From contig OV277861.1 of assembly GCA_922989275.2 (NCBI GenBank), positions 20,924,479 to 20,988,478 on the forward strand: a DNA stretch of 64,000 nucleotides, in the 5' to 3' direction. The notes beneath the pieces are model-generated. The model saw nothing but the letters and a program-made list of their open reading frames with translations. It had not been told where the DNA came from and made no database searches. This DNA comes from Gari tellinella (lineage: Eukaryota > Mollusca > Bivalvia > Cardiida > Psammobiidae). Of the stretch, positions 12,651 to 25,800 are shown piece by piece (positions within the stretch are counted from its first letter, which is position 1; each line of letters opens with the position of its first letter). Both the position numbers and the translations under genes were made by a program.

Positions 12651-12788
12651 TAACAACTCACGAAAATGTAAGATCAAACTACACATAAGTCAAATTAAAC
12701 AGCCAGCTTTGACGACTTACGATAGAACAACCGCATGAGATCGGACCAGCGTTGATCAACATCGATACTCTACGTAGAATGATTTTAA

Positions 12789-13009
12789 CCCATTTGCGAC
12801 CAATGGATTAGTCCACGTTTATATATTGGATTAGTCCATTTTTTATCAAAGGGATGCCTGGTAAAAAATTTCGTTTTCATTTTGTTTTATATTGAAATTC
12901 CTATCAGCAAACAGTGTAGACTCTGATCAGACGCCGCATAATGCGGCGTCTGATCAGAGTCTACACTGTTTGCCTTTGTCCCATATATGGGATCGTGAGC
13001 ACAAATTGG
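12789..13009. mobile_element. TTAA MITE with distinct termini, alpha core (J type)
   Basis: Flanked by TTAA at 12785 and 13010. Termini CCCATTTGCGACCAATGG and GAGCACAAATTGG differ from A1 and A2, yet the core CAAACAGTGTAGACTCTGAT/CAGACGCCGCATAATGCGGC is the same palindrome type. Confidence 0.82.
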
Positions 13010-13430
13010 TTAAATAAATCAACGGACGGTCCATACAGAATTGTACTCGCACAGTGTTCAGTACGGAACGTTAGTCGATGAGAAATGTTCGTCTGATCTG
13101 GTTTCAAACTCTTTGTCCGTCGCCTTTTTAATTGCATCTGTCAAAATGTCCAATTTGTTTATAAGTCTTTTAGAAAAAAAAACAATTCTAAGCAGACGAT
13201 AATGCAACAGTGAGAGCGTTAGACATAATTTTCTCACATAACTACCCCTGTTTTCAATAGCGAACAACGATCGCAAATATCCTTGTCTTCAACGTGTGTG
13301 AGATCAATTTGATGACGTCATTATAACGTCACTATTTATAAAGGGCGTTCTTACGTCATTGGAAATCCAAAAAGGCCTATTGCTTTTAAAAAATAGCTTA
13401 AAACCGTCGGTTATGTGAGAAAAAGAATCT

Positions 13431-13568
13431 GTCACTCGTCGATGTTTAAGACAAGCTGATCTCAACCTCGTCTAGAATAGAAAAGTTATTAAGCTCGCCA
13501 AGGCTCGCTTAATAACATTTCAATTCTAGACTCGGTTGAGATCAGCTTGTCTTAAACATCGACTCATG
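13431..13568. repeat. Long hairpin (MITE-like)
   Basis: TCACTCGTCGATGTTTAAGA...TCTAGAAT is mirrored by ATTCTAGACTCGGTTGAGAT...TCATGA; the arms are about 55 bp around an inner AGCTCGCCAAGGCTCGCT hairpin. It lies just beyond the stop codon of the PTP gene in its 3' UTR direction. Confidence 0.82.
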
Positions 13569-13767
13569 ACAGATCCTATATGTATTGATTTGGGGAAACG
13601 GCAAGTATTGTTGTTAGGCTGGTGTCGTTGTTCGGAGGACCATTGTAGGTATGGAGCACTGTATTCTCCACTGACACTCCAGTAGTAAATGTTGTCTCGA
13701 CGATGTGTTTTATAATATAAGGACATCCGCTTGACTCATGGGTACGGTTCTTTTTATACAATGTAGC

Positions 13768-13842
13768 TCATACAACATTTCCATACACCTCAGCGCCTTC
13801 CAGATAGTCTTTGAATGCCGTCCAGCAGTATCTATATTGTTC
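13768..13842 (-). CDS. PTP receptor last coding exon with stop codon
   Basis: Coding part of 75 bp, phase 0 in, acceptor CCAACAG, ending in TGA. Encodes EQYRYCWTAFKDYLEGAEVY then GNVV, the EQY.F...A...Y(L) final helix of PTP domains. I saw no clear AATAAA on the minus strand before the palindrome at 13431-13568, so the 3' UTR end is not fixed. Confidence 0.93.
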   Translation of the reverse strand, partial: EQYRYCWTAFKDYLEGAEVYGNVV

Positions 13843-16800
13843 CTGTTGGATATATACGATTTGGAAGAACTTACAGTAAAACTTCTCTATCCCGGCCACA
13901 ACTAAGAATCATAAGAATGATGATTGACTGCATAACATACAGGTGACAGCTTAACCCTTCCCCCCATAGAAGCGACTTTTAGCGTATTTAATTTATTCCT
14001 CCGCTGAAGAAAATAGTTCCATTTTATACCCTCATGAACAATTACCATTACAAATATTTTATATAGCCTAGCAGATTTTAGCTTAATGCAGGCTGAAAGT
14101 AAAGCAGAATGTGCCTTAAGGCACATTCTGCTTTACTTTCAACCTGCTTTAAGCAGTTACCTATTTTCAAAACTAGGAAAAGGCTATGAGGTAAAGGGTT
14201 AAAGAAAACTGGCAATAAAACAGAAAGCTCCTTAAGGAACGTTCTGTTTAGTTGTTACATTGCTTTAAGCAGTCACCTGTATGAAACACTTACTTAATTA
14301 ACATGATTTAGTTGTCGCAATAGAGAAGTTTATTGTACTCTTAATTAAAACTATTATCCTATCGTAATATTGTCTGCTTTGAAATTATCGTCGGCAAAAT
14401 TTGATCAATTCAAATGTAAGCATTTTTTAATTAAAGAAACAAAAACAGATCAAACGCTGGGTAATGTTTGATAAAGCTCCAAACTATTTGCATTGTCGTC
14501 TTTAATCTCCTTAAACTTAGTATTTAAAGAAATAAATTGTCATAATCAATATAAAAATACCATTATTTTCAAGCAATCACATATATCGGTGTCATACAAA
14601 GGCATTTTTACAAATTATTTTCATAATCATACTGAATTCTGCTCGAGATATATGTCATCTCCAATGCTTATTTCATTCTGCAGAAATACTTTTTTTTCCA
14701 TTTTTAAGAGTTTACCAATTGTTTCAAGCCGTATCCGATTGATAATATCTTGTTTAATATAGATCAGACTCCGATTCACCCTGCGTCTGATCTGAATCCA
14801 AGCTGTTTGACATTCGTAAACTAGTTTTCTTTATTTGAAAAATGTACAAAACGTAAGAAACACGCTTTTAACACAACAACTTTTCAGCAGGCGACATATT
14901 GATAAAAGTAGGTTGGACTGTTTGTATACAGCCTATCAAATTTCAATTGTTTAACCCGTACCCTGTCGTAATATCGTCTGCTTTGAAACTGTCGTCTGCA
15001 AAAGTATTCAATTGAAATTTATACATTGAGAAACTTAAAGTTGTGTCTCAAAAAATTTGGACCCAGATCAGACGCCGCGTGACGCGGCGCCTGATCTGGA
15101 TCCAAACTGTGTGTAAATACCAGTCACGCTGCGATATAAGGCTTTGAACATACATGTAGTATACTAAAGGTATTGTCTGACTAGCTTTTGCACAAATTTC
15201 ATAATAGATATGTCTCACATGAATATGCACTCCTTCCTGGATAGTGTGTTTGTATTTATTAACGTAGTACATATGTATGACCATAGTGGGTTGTTGTTTT
15301 TACATATGCATATATATCGGAGAATGTTTAAAGCTGTTATGTACTATCATTCAACTTACATAAGAAGGTATGATCTGTTTTCGCCTCACCCTGGCCAGGC
15401 GAACAGTTTCTGCTATTGCTACAGTTCTGTCTGATTTCAGTCTTTGAAGAACGGACCACATGACACCGAATAACCCCGATCTCGTGGCCCCGTCACTGCA
15501 AGTTTAGTACATGTATATAGTATAACAACTCGTCCAAAAATGTTTAACCCATTATCTCATTTCCTAAAGACATGCGGCTATTTAAATCAGTATGCTTGTT
15601 GCTAGAACTTGTAGTCTGATCATTTTGTAAATATACAAAAGTATTTGTAGGTTTGAAACTACATTTAGGCTAAACTCGTACTAATGTTGTAACGATATAT
15701 CTAATTGAGGCTACTAAAATCAGTTACAGCAGAGCCTGTAATCGACATTAAGTTTTAGATCTGAGTACGTTTTATTTTTTATAAGCTCGGGGCGGTATTC
15801 AAATTGTTTGGAACTCATATTCAACATCCCTTTAGTTTATTCGCCGCAAGCGAAAGTTCTATATATTATTTAATAGCATATTTAGCATACGTCACCAATA
15901 AATCAATTGCAACCAATGAACCAAGATCATTGCTATGAGACAATACAGTAAAACCTCTCTATTACGACCACTATATGGTGTTGATTATTAGATGTTTAAG
16001 ACAGGTGACTGCTTAAAGCAAGGTGACAGTAAAACAGAAAGCTCCAGCAAGAGCTTTCTGTTTTACTTTCACCTTGCTTTACAGTGGTAAATACGCTATT
16101 CCTACCCATTTACGCGTTAATCTATGCGTAAGAAACGCATAGTGAACGGTTAACGAACGTTTAACGAACGTTTAACGCCTAACGATCTTAACCCGTTTAA
16201 ACGCGTTAATAAACGATTATACCAGAGATGTTGCGATTGGTGCTTCAGTTATCCGTTTCACGCGGATTTCTGATCTTATCGACAGGCACTGACCACCCGC
16301 CTGTAACCAATCAATTAGAACAAGCATTGACCATCCGCCTATATATGCCACTCAGATATTGGGAGATTAACAGTGTATTGCCAATTAAAGATAGCAATGT
16401 TATCGGCAATACCACCTAATGTTCTGTAATACACATGTCATAACGTGGATGTGTAAACCGCTGAAGCTAAGGGGTCCGTCGGCTAAGTGATGACCCTTTC
16501 ATCCGGGCTCTTTTAAACGCGTAAAGAAACGGCTAGGAAAGGCGTTTAACGAAACGGATAATAAACGCTTAAGAAACGCTTAAGAAATGCGTAAGAAACG
16601 CGTCGAGTGGGTAGGAATAGCGTATTTACCACTGTAAGCTGTGACCTGTCTTTTTTACAGTCAATCGGTTGAATTTTAATTGGTCGTAATAGAGAGGTTT
16701 TGATGTACATGAATTTCTTACAGACACTGGACCAGAATCGCGCTGTCGCCTCCAGACGTTCTGTACCAGTTCTCAACCTCTGACATCAACGTAAGCATGG

Positions 16801-19800
16801 AACTGGTGTCTGATGGGGCTGCTGAATTGTCTTGCCATCTCTCGAAGTGAAAGTGCCGGAAAGATAACTCATCCGCCTGAAAAGAACAGCATTGTATATC
16901 AAACCCCTGCATGGTCTGGCAGTAAGTACAGTGAAACTTCGACCTCTCTAACAAACTTTAATCGAACAATTTTGTATTTCAAAGTTAAACCGTGGCTAAG
17001 CCACGTTTTAACTTTGAAACACGCATATGTCAATTGCTTTTATATTTTTATTTGGAAAGGATATTTCATTCACAATAAAATATCCTCTGTTTAAATCTGT
17101 CATATACAAATCTATGCAACATTCAAACTTTGGAAAACTTCGATTAAAAATTATTGATACGATTGCTTAGTCCCATACGGAAGTGAAGAGTGACAGTAGT
17201 AAAAGATCATATAAGTTATTATTGAAACAATTTCAAACGAAATTACTAGATACTGAAAACACTTAGTTACGCAGTTTAGCAAGAATCTGATTAATATTCA
17301 GTATGACATGTTATACAGTCATATACGTACGTGTAGAGTGAAAATGCCATATTTATTTCCAAATAAAATTGGTTATCATTAAACAAGAATATCCCATGCA
17401 AAACGATTGGAGTAAGATAAGACGCCGAATAACATTCCATCTGATCAGGCTAAGATCTGTTTGCAACTCAGAATAATAATGTTTTTGTCTACATGTTTTT
17501 GCATTACGTTGTGTTTACAATTTAAAAAGCATCTACTTTATCGTTATTCTATACTACATAAATACGTTTGTCCTGGACAAAATATGTTTTTACATAAAAC
17601 CACAAACAAATATTAACATTGCACGTTTCATTCAGTATTGAGTGCCATTCAAATACATTCATATTTTATCCTACCGAGTTTGTATATTGGAGACTGCAGT
17701 TTCTGACTGTGGTTCCATCCTGAGATTTCTCTGACACTAGTTGTACCGTGAAAGGGCCAAATCGTTTTATTGAATCACTTGAAGTATCGCAGTATGTTGA
17801 TTCCTAAAGGGGAAAATTACATACAGCATTTATGCTTAAAAGGTGCAATCGTTTTTAAACGGCTACTAGATGTATAACTCACCAAAACAAACTATGGATT
17901 AAAGATCTACGTTTTTATCATTAACAACCCGGTTCAACACAGTATTCAAAATAGTAACCCACATATTAGACACAATAACTAATTGTTGATACAATTTTTG
18001 ATACTTCGTCGTAATTCAAATTGTTCTTCCATTTTAACCTTTCTTTAAGCCTTAACCGTTTAACTTAAGAACACAAATATCGTTTACTAAAATTACATTG
18101 TATATGCAAAATTTAAACATTTAATAATTTGACTGAACATCTATTAATACGTGTGTCACACAGATTGGATCCAGATCAGACCCCACGTAACTGTTTGCAA
18201 TGTGGAATTTATTCGTCTATGGCGTGAAACAGTACATTATATCAAAATACTTAAAGAAATGGTAATATCTTGATTTGGTTTAACTGGGAAAGGCAAAACT
18301 ATGACTTTACAAATTGCTTAACCTATTATCCAATAGCCTGTTTGTAGTTTTGAAAAGATTAGGCCACTTAAAATAGAAGACCACTTAAAGCAGGCTGAAA
18401 GTAAAGCAGAGTGCGCCTTACGGTGCATACTGCGTTTCTTTCAGCCTGTTTTAAGCAACCATCTACTAAACTTAAGAAAATAATTGTTGTCGTACATATT
18501 TATAACTGTATTACTATTTTCTTCAGTGCATAAATAAATTAAAGCCGTTTAAGGCAAATTTATAGGGTAATGGGTTAAACCCTACCTCAGACAACAGCGT
18601 CTCCATGACTACGACAGTACTAATTTTGTATTGCCATATTAGTCGCAAACAATCCACGACAGTACTCTCCAGCGGTATTTGAGATAGTATTAGCCCGTCT
18701 TTCTTGCGAAATGTCTGAAAATATTACCATTCAGAATGACACATGCAAACAAACGGTACATTACTCATTTTTCGAAGTGTATCAAGAATATCAAATGTGT
18801 ATTTGTCTAGTTAGGTTAAGAATGTTTCACCTGACCCTTGTGTGTTTATTTAAGGAAATTTTTAGGGGTGAAGATCGGATCTAATGTTGGTATAACTTTT
18901 ATCCCAATCCCAATTTCATTTATAATTGTTAAGTGTGAATAGAATATGTTTAAACTGTAGGCTGTAGGAAAACTGGGTTTTTTTCGTTCCGTTCATGTAA
19001 AATTGATGCAACACAATAAAGGTAAAAGTAGAAAAATGTAGTATTTTGAAAAATATATATACTTTATACTTCATTATATAGTCAGATCGGACACAATTTG
19101 AATATTTCATGACAAAGTATCTATAGATGTAATATTTATATTTGTATTATTGTAATGGAGTGAAGGTTTACCGATATAAGCACAGCATTGATGAAATCAT
19201 TTCGCTCTTCAACTGGTATTCCTAGTCGTGGACGGTATCTGTCAGCTGAAGGCATATAACAGTTTTTAAAGTAAATGATATTAGACGAAAATATATACGA
19301 AAATTCATACGAAGGGGGTGTCATTTGTTCCATGCGATTGTAGATACATGTACGTGTATTTGTTTATACAGCAGTCTGGATTCAAAACAATATGCGTGTT
19401 CTTAAAAATCGGGTTTTACCATACTGAATCATATTTGAAGTAGAAATAGCGACAAAATACAGTGAGATTGAATAAATAACCTTTACAATCGATATAGTTT
19501 TAAATCAAAATGTTAAATTTTGATGCATGACCAGGGACCCGTTTTACTAAACTACTTACGCAATTTTTTTTGCGTTAGTCAAAATCTTTTAACTATTATT
19601 TTTCTATCATAAACGTTTGCAAACAGCAAATAGCCAGATCAGAGGACGCGCTAAAAGCTGTTTGTAGCAAGTGATAATAAAAAATATAAATTAAAATTTT
19701 GACTTACGCAAATAATTTGGGTAAGTTGTTTAGTAAAACGGGCCCCTGGCGAAATAAACTCGTTGTCTCCTAATTATTTAAATCTAGGTATGGTGTTTGA

Positions 19801-22800
19801 AGCTACAGCCGCGCATTGTAAGTTTGTAATGGTAATCGAACATACGTGGCAATACTGTAGAGTCGCGAGATTTCCCAACATTCTCAGGCAACCTTGAATC
19901 CCTGAAGTCATCACTGGACAGAAATGTATTGAATGTTGCATATTCATTGCCCTCGGGGAAGTCTTCTATATCATCAGAGAGAGCCTACATGTAGAGAGAG
20001 TGTCATTATATAACCTTTTACATGTATGAATTCAATCCTAGCGACGCGTTAGCTCGTATGTTACAAACAGTGTCCCTGTGAGAAGTATATTTTTACTTTG
20101 CAAATCGTGTAGACTCTGATCAGAGGAGTCAATTAGGACCTTTCTTGACAGGATATACTCTAATCATTATTTTACGTTGTAAATCAGAAATGAACCTGGC
20201 TCTACTTGAAACGGGGATTGTCCATTTAGAGTTTCAGAGTTGAATGTGTTAACAAACAAATTTACTGTCTGATTTAACCAGTTTAACAACAAATATCATC
20301 TGTACCAGTACACTGTAATTTCACAGTAAATTTTAAGGGTAGAATAACTGACGGCATATCAAGTTATCAACATCAATGCAAAACAGTTGCGATCCTGAAC
20401 AGACGCTGCTTGAAGCGGTGTCTGATCTGGTTATAAGCAGTTTACAAAGTCTTCTTAAGTCTTCTTTTGTGCTGAAGGGGTTAGGCGAAAAACAAAATAA
20501 GCTCGATGTAAGTACATACATGGCTAGCAGCATGTTTTGAATCAACAAAATTCACAAAATACACGAAGAAATTAGTACAAGCGCAAAGTATACACTTAGT
20601 ATGGTACTTCCCTTTTTTCGTAAAAAGGATAGCTATTGCAATTATTTAGCACGATTAGTCTATTTGAAGCATAACACAAAATACTTATATATATTTGTTA
20701 AAATGTTTATTTTTAAAAACAAAATCTTATGCATAGAATAAAACTTATAACATATCGTAAATACCCTGAATACAATGGTTATTTGCAAACAGTTTGGATC
20801 CTGATCAAACGCCATGTATCCAGACTGTTTGACTTTCATTACCAAATTAATATAATCAGTTTACCTTAACTTTAAATTTGAGAAATAAAAGCAGAATATA
20901 ATTATTTAACGAAGATGACGTAATGGCGGCGAAGACGTTTAGGTTCCTACAACTTAATATTAAGATTTTTCTATCTAATACTCTACCTTGTACTCTAGGT
21001 ACAAACTATCAACATTTGTAGGCTTCGAGGTATTCTGTAGCCGGTGCCAGGTTTGAAGAAACTTTTCCTCGTGAACTGAATATCCGATGGGACTTAAAGC
21101 TTCATGAACTGCTTGATGTACAAACAAATACTGGTCCTGTGATGAAAAACAACCGATTTAACATATTTACATCCTTCATTTTATTCATTCGGTGCCTAAC
21201 ACTGAGAACAAAGGGTATTTGCTTAACGCGGTGTCTGATCAGAGTCCAAGCTGTTTTAACATTCATTTCTAAGTTCCTAAAAAATTTAATCTAGGAAACA
21301 AAATCAGACGTCCATTGTTTCGAAAACGGCAAAGAAGGGGTAAGCATATAAGATGAAATCAATAAGACCAAAACGAGCTGATACTTGAAATTGTGACATT
21401 ATTTTGAACATAACATAAACTGATCTTTGTGTATAACAACATTTCTATTACATTTGAGAAAAATGTCTTCCCCGTTAAAATGAAACTAAACGCAATGCAA
21501 TATATGTAGAAACTCTCGAACTCTTGATAACATTCACAATGTATTTTAACCTAAGTTGCAAACAGTTTAGATACTGATCAGACGCCGGGCAACGCATTAG
21601 AGATATTTGTTAGGAAAATATCCGTTTATTGGGAAAGAATAATATGTTCCCCTCTGTAAAAATGTACGGACAAATAACTCGATAAAAAGATACTCTCTTC
21701 TTGATTACTAAAAACATCACTAATTTTAAAACCTCTCACAGTCGAACATTTTACTTCGTATGGAATGAGTTCTCATTTCAGAGCTGTGACTGTAGTTAAA
21801 CTAGTCATCCGAGGTATAACTCTGAAACTCTATTATATGTGAGTTAAATGATTTTATGCAACTTTTGCATTACCAGTAATACTCAAGTCGGATAGGTTTT
21901 GAATTTGAAAGTAGAAAATATTTGACTTAAACACGCTTAATGTATCGAGGTATATACATAATGCAACCATTAGAAAGTCTAACCTTTGTCTGAACCATGT
22001 TGACTCGTTGATCGCGGAGCAAATGTGCACATCGTTTGACATCCACATAAGATTCTGATTGACCTTGGTCATGTAAGTAATCGACAGCAATAAAGGTACC
22101 CGTTCTCCCTATACCAGCACTGGATAAATACAAAAGTGATTAGCCAATCTATACTAGCGTAATTGTCTAAGCTTTTATTTTTAGTGATACATATATGTTT
22201 TAATACATAAAATTCAATTTATGACACCACCATAAGCATGATTTTCATTTATACCGGTAACAATTATTTTCTTATTAAATGGCAAGGAATCATAAACGCT
22301 TATTTTATATTGGATTCGTACCATGTATATTACCTGCAATGAACCATCCATGGACTAGTGGCTGCCTTTTCGCTGTGTTTAACAATCCTCCAGAACTGTA
22401 CGAGTGACAGCGTATCATCCGGGACATCTTTGTCTGGCCATCCCGTAAAGTGATAGTGTGTTACTCTCTTTGTGTCGGAGGATCCATTCTACAAAGCAGA
22501 TACATTCGAAACTCGATACTTCGAAGTCGCTTTAATCGACCGTACTAGTATTTTATCAGTTAATTTTCGATACGTCTGTCTTGCTTAAGTCGAACATACC
22601 CGTATTCTAAAGTTAAAACGTGCCTAAGCCACGTTTTAACTATGAAATATTGGTATATTATATACTAATGCAAGTTCGAAGTATCGAGTTTCTACTGTAT
22701 GTGTTTTGTCTAGCTTACAGCCATAACTAGCTGCTACAGCCATTGAATGAAGAAACATAGTGATAATTTAAAGTACGCGACTACTTGATGCAAGACGACT

Positions 22801-25800
22801 GTAATACAGAATAGTCATATCGCAGCTTTCTACCCTACGCTTGATCTGCATTAAGCTGTATCCTTCCCAAATATTTCCAAGGTCGGCTGGTACAAATTCT
22901 ACTATATTCACGACATATAACCGATAATGAACAATAAAGTCTCCTTATGACAAACGATCACATATTTTCTCCTAATATTTTAACTTGATAAAGGTTGTGC
23001 AGAAACTTCCTTTGTTTTCAGTTTTCTTTCTTTTCTTTTAAACACCTATGCACCATAAACGAAGAAAATAAAGCAAACTGTATCGACTCAGGGATACATT
23101 TTTGCAGACAACAATATTGAAGCAGACGACACTTTGGCGGTGAAGGGGTAAAATCTCTCGACAAATTCAATTAGGAAAGGGTTAATAATTACCTTTTGAA
23201 GATCAAACTTTCTGATGGTATGTTCAGCGTACGTATCTACCTGTTTGGGCGCCACTTGTATGTTGCCGTACTGATGACTGTTCTCTTCTGGCCAATACTG
23301 TTCGCATTTGTGCTACATGAAATTAGGAGAGAAAGTAATAAATATCTAGAAAACAGCTTTTCAACTCTTACAATCCTGCAAAATACGAAATCTCCTAAAC
23401 ATGTAGTATAATTTTTATTCAAGGCGTGTGCGATTACGGGTATAAAACCGAGGACAATCAGTAGTGACCAAGATGAGTAGTGTCATTCGAGGACTCTGTA
23501 ATTTAAGTCGTGTGTAAACAAACTATATTATTCTTAGTTCCCGCTCTAAAAAGGCTAAACTATTGTTTGAAAACATCTTATAGATATCAATAAAGCATAG
23601 GTACTTGATCTGATTTAAATCCTGTATTTTGTAAATTACTCTCGTGATTAGCCAGTGTTACATTTGTGTATTTGAAGGGTCACTGCATTATCCCAAATAC
23701 AATCGTTATTTTCAAACAGTCTGATCGCGATCCAAGCGCGTAACGCGGCGTCTCACCGGGATCCAAACTGTTTGACATTCGGACTCTGATTTGAAAAGAA
23801 ATGTAAAAAACTCAATTGGTTGAACAAAAGCAGACGACAATTGTAGCAGTCAAAAATATTACCCAACATGCATAAGAGTTGGTACTTACCCGGCCTTGCT
23901 CATAACACCCTGTGAGCATTACAATAATAGCTATGTCATACGTCCATACCATGTTCCAAACATCCGCTACGGTCGATTTCATGGCGCCTATAAAATGCAT
24001 TTCAAAGTAGTTTGCCAAAAAATCAAATATGTGATTGATACAAATTTAAATAACCAAAGACACATAACATATTCATAAGAAGAGAGGAAGTTTGTTTTTC
24101 GCTATTGTCGATCTACCACAATTTTATGAACATCAAGACAGCTTAGTCTGTCAGATTTCTGCTTATAAAACTTTTTTAGGATTCGTCTACATAAACAAAT
24201 TTGGGAATTAATAATCAAACTGTTCACCAGTCCAACACATTGTATAATAGATATATAAAAAACAAGTGATAATATCCAACATCTCATTGATCTAGACCTG
24301 CTAAGACTCTGTTATATCCCTCTAATCCGCTTATGTAAAACAAAACTCGGCGTCTGATTAGGTTCCAAACTATTTGGATTATAGATTAAAACAAAAAAAG
24401 AACATTTCTAAAATTATGTTATTTATTGCATTGATTTTGCGTTTGGTTTCGGTTATTTTTATTGATTAAAAACAAACGAATTAATCAATGTACTAACCTT
24501 GTGCTGCTATATAACGTCTTTTTGAAGTAAAGCCCTGAAAATATATCACAACTTTCTTAATTCACTTTTATCTGATATACGTATTTAACAGTTTTTGTGA
24601 ATATTTCGAACAGTTGGAAATACACATTCGGGGTCTGTTTCAGTCCAAACGATTTGCAATGGGCGTAATAAGTTGAGCATCAACGCGTTTATTTAGGAAA
24701 GAATAACATAGTCCGTGCTCAAAGTCCTGTCTGTAGAGTTCTAATATTTCTTGTTCAAATGTCAAATCAAAACAAGTATCATTTCGACACAGTTTGTTAA
24801 GTGTGTTTGTTTACGAGAGTTTCTACTATCTATGGACTAATTGGAAACAAAATAGAGCGGAGAGGATGCAGAAATCCCGAGCGTGATGCCCTACTGGTAG
24901 TACTCTGGTGAAGGAAAGGGTCAAAACTAATGTTGTTAGAAATTGTGACCCGAAAACATGTTTAACTGTAGTACTCTGGTTCTCTCAGGGGCCAAGTGTA
25001 AAACAATGATACATCGGACCCCGGTTTATAAAGTCTCATTCGAAAGACTTAATCATATAGGGGATCGAGCTAAAGACCCCTGGTATCGTCGAGCGCGTTA
25101 TCATTGGACCACATCCACAGGTCAAAACAGTTTGATACAATTTTGACAGATCGAATTGATTTTTGCAAATTCTAGCAAACCCTCTTACAGTAGAAATTAA
25201 TGCTTTAGGTCTACCGGTAATGTTATTAGACAATTGACACATTGTGTTGCTTCTTTGCCAGCAAAGGGTTAGCTATCCAGTTACGTTTAATAATGAAGAT
25301 ACGTTGATATAAGTAACACTCAATAATGATTAATTGCTGCCAAACTCTTTAAATAAAACTGTTATTTGAAAACAGTTTGGATCCTTATCAGACTACCCGA
25401 AACAAGGAGCCTTATTTATTTTAAATCGGTTTTACAACAATTACAATCAGCTTTACCACAGTTATTTACCGGCTATAGTAAACAATAAAAACCAAAACCA
25501 CTTTAAAACAATCCATCTACATGTACATGGAATTAAGATATAATATAACATTCATGAAGAATACAACTAAGATTTATATCATTTAATAAGATGGCAACAC
25601 ATTTTGAATAATATAATTTGATAACCAGAGTTGAAAGCATGTAAAACTGTTATCAAGATGTAAAAAATCTAAATATTCAAGTAATGTATTTGGGATGAAG
25701 GGAGGTGACAATGGAACATTTGAATATATTTGCGCTGGATTTGGCTCTCAAATCAAAACTAAAGTGTTTCCAAAAGAAACAAATATCATTAACGCATATA

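Noticed and set aside
15390..15495. Shorter D2 exon using donor GTGAGG at 15389
   Set aside because: The downstream donor GTAAGT gives a 136-bp exon identical in length and phase to the D1 counterpart and retains the RRKQIIPSY segment.
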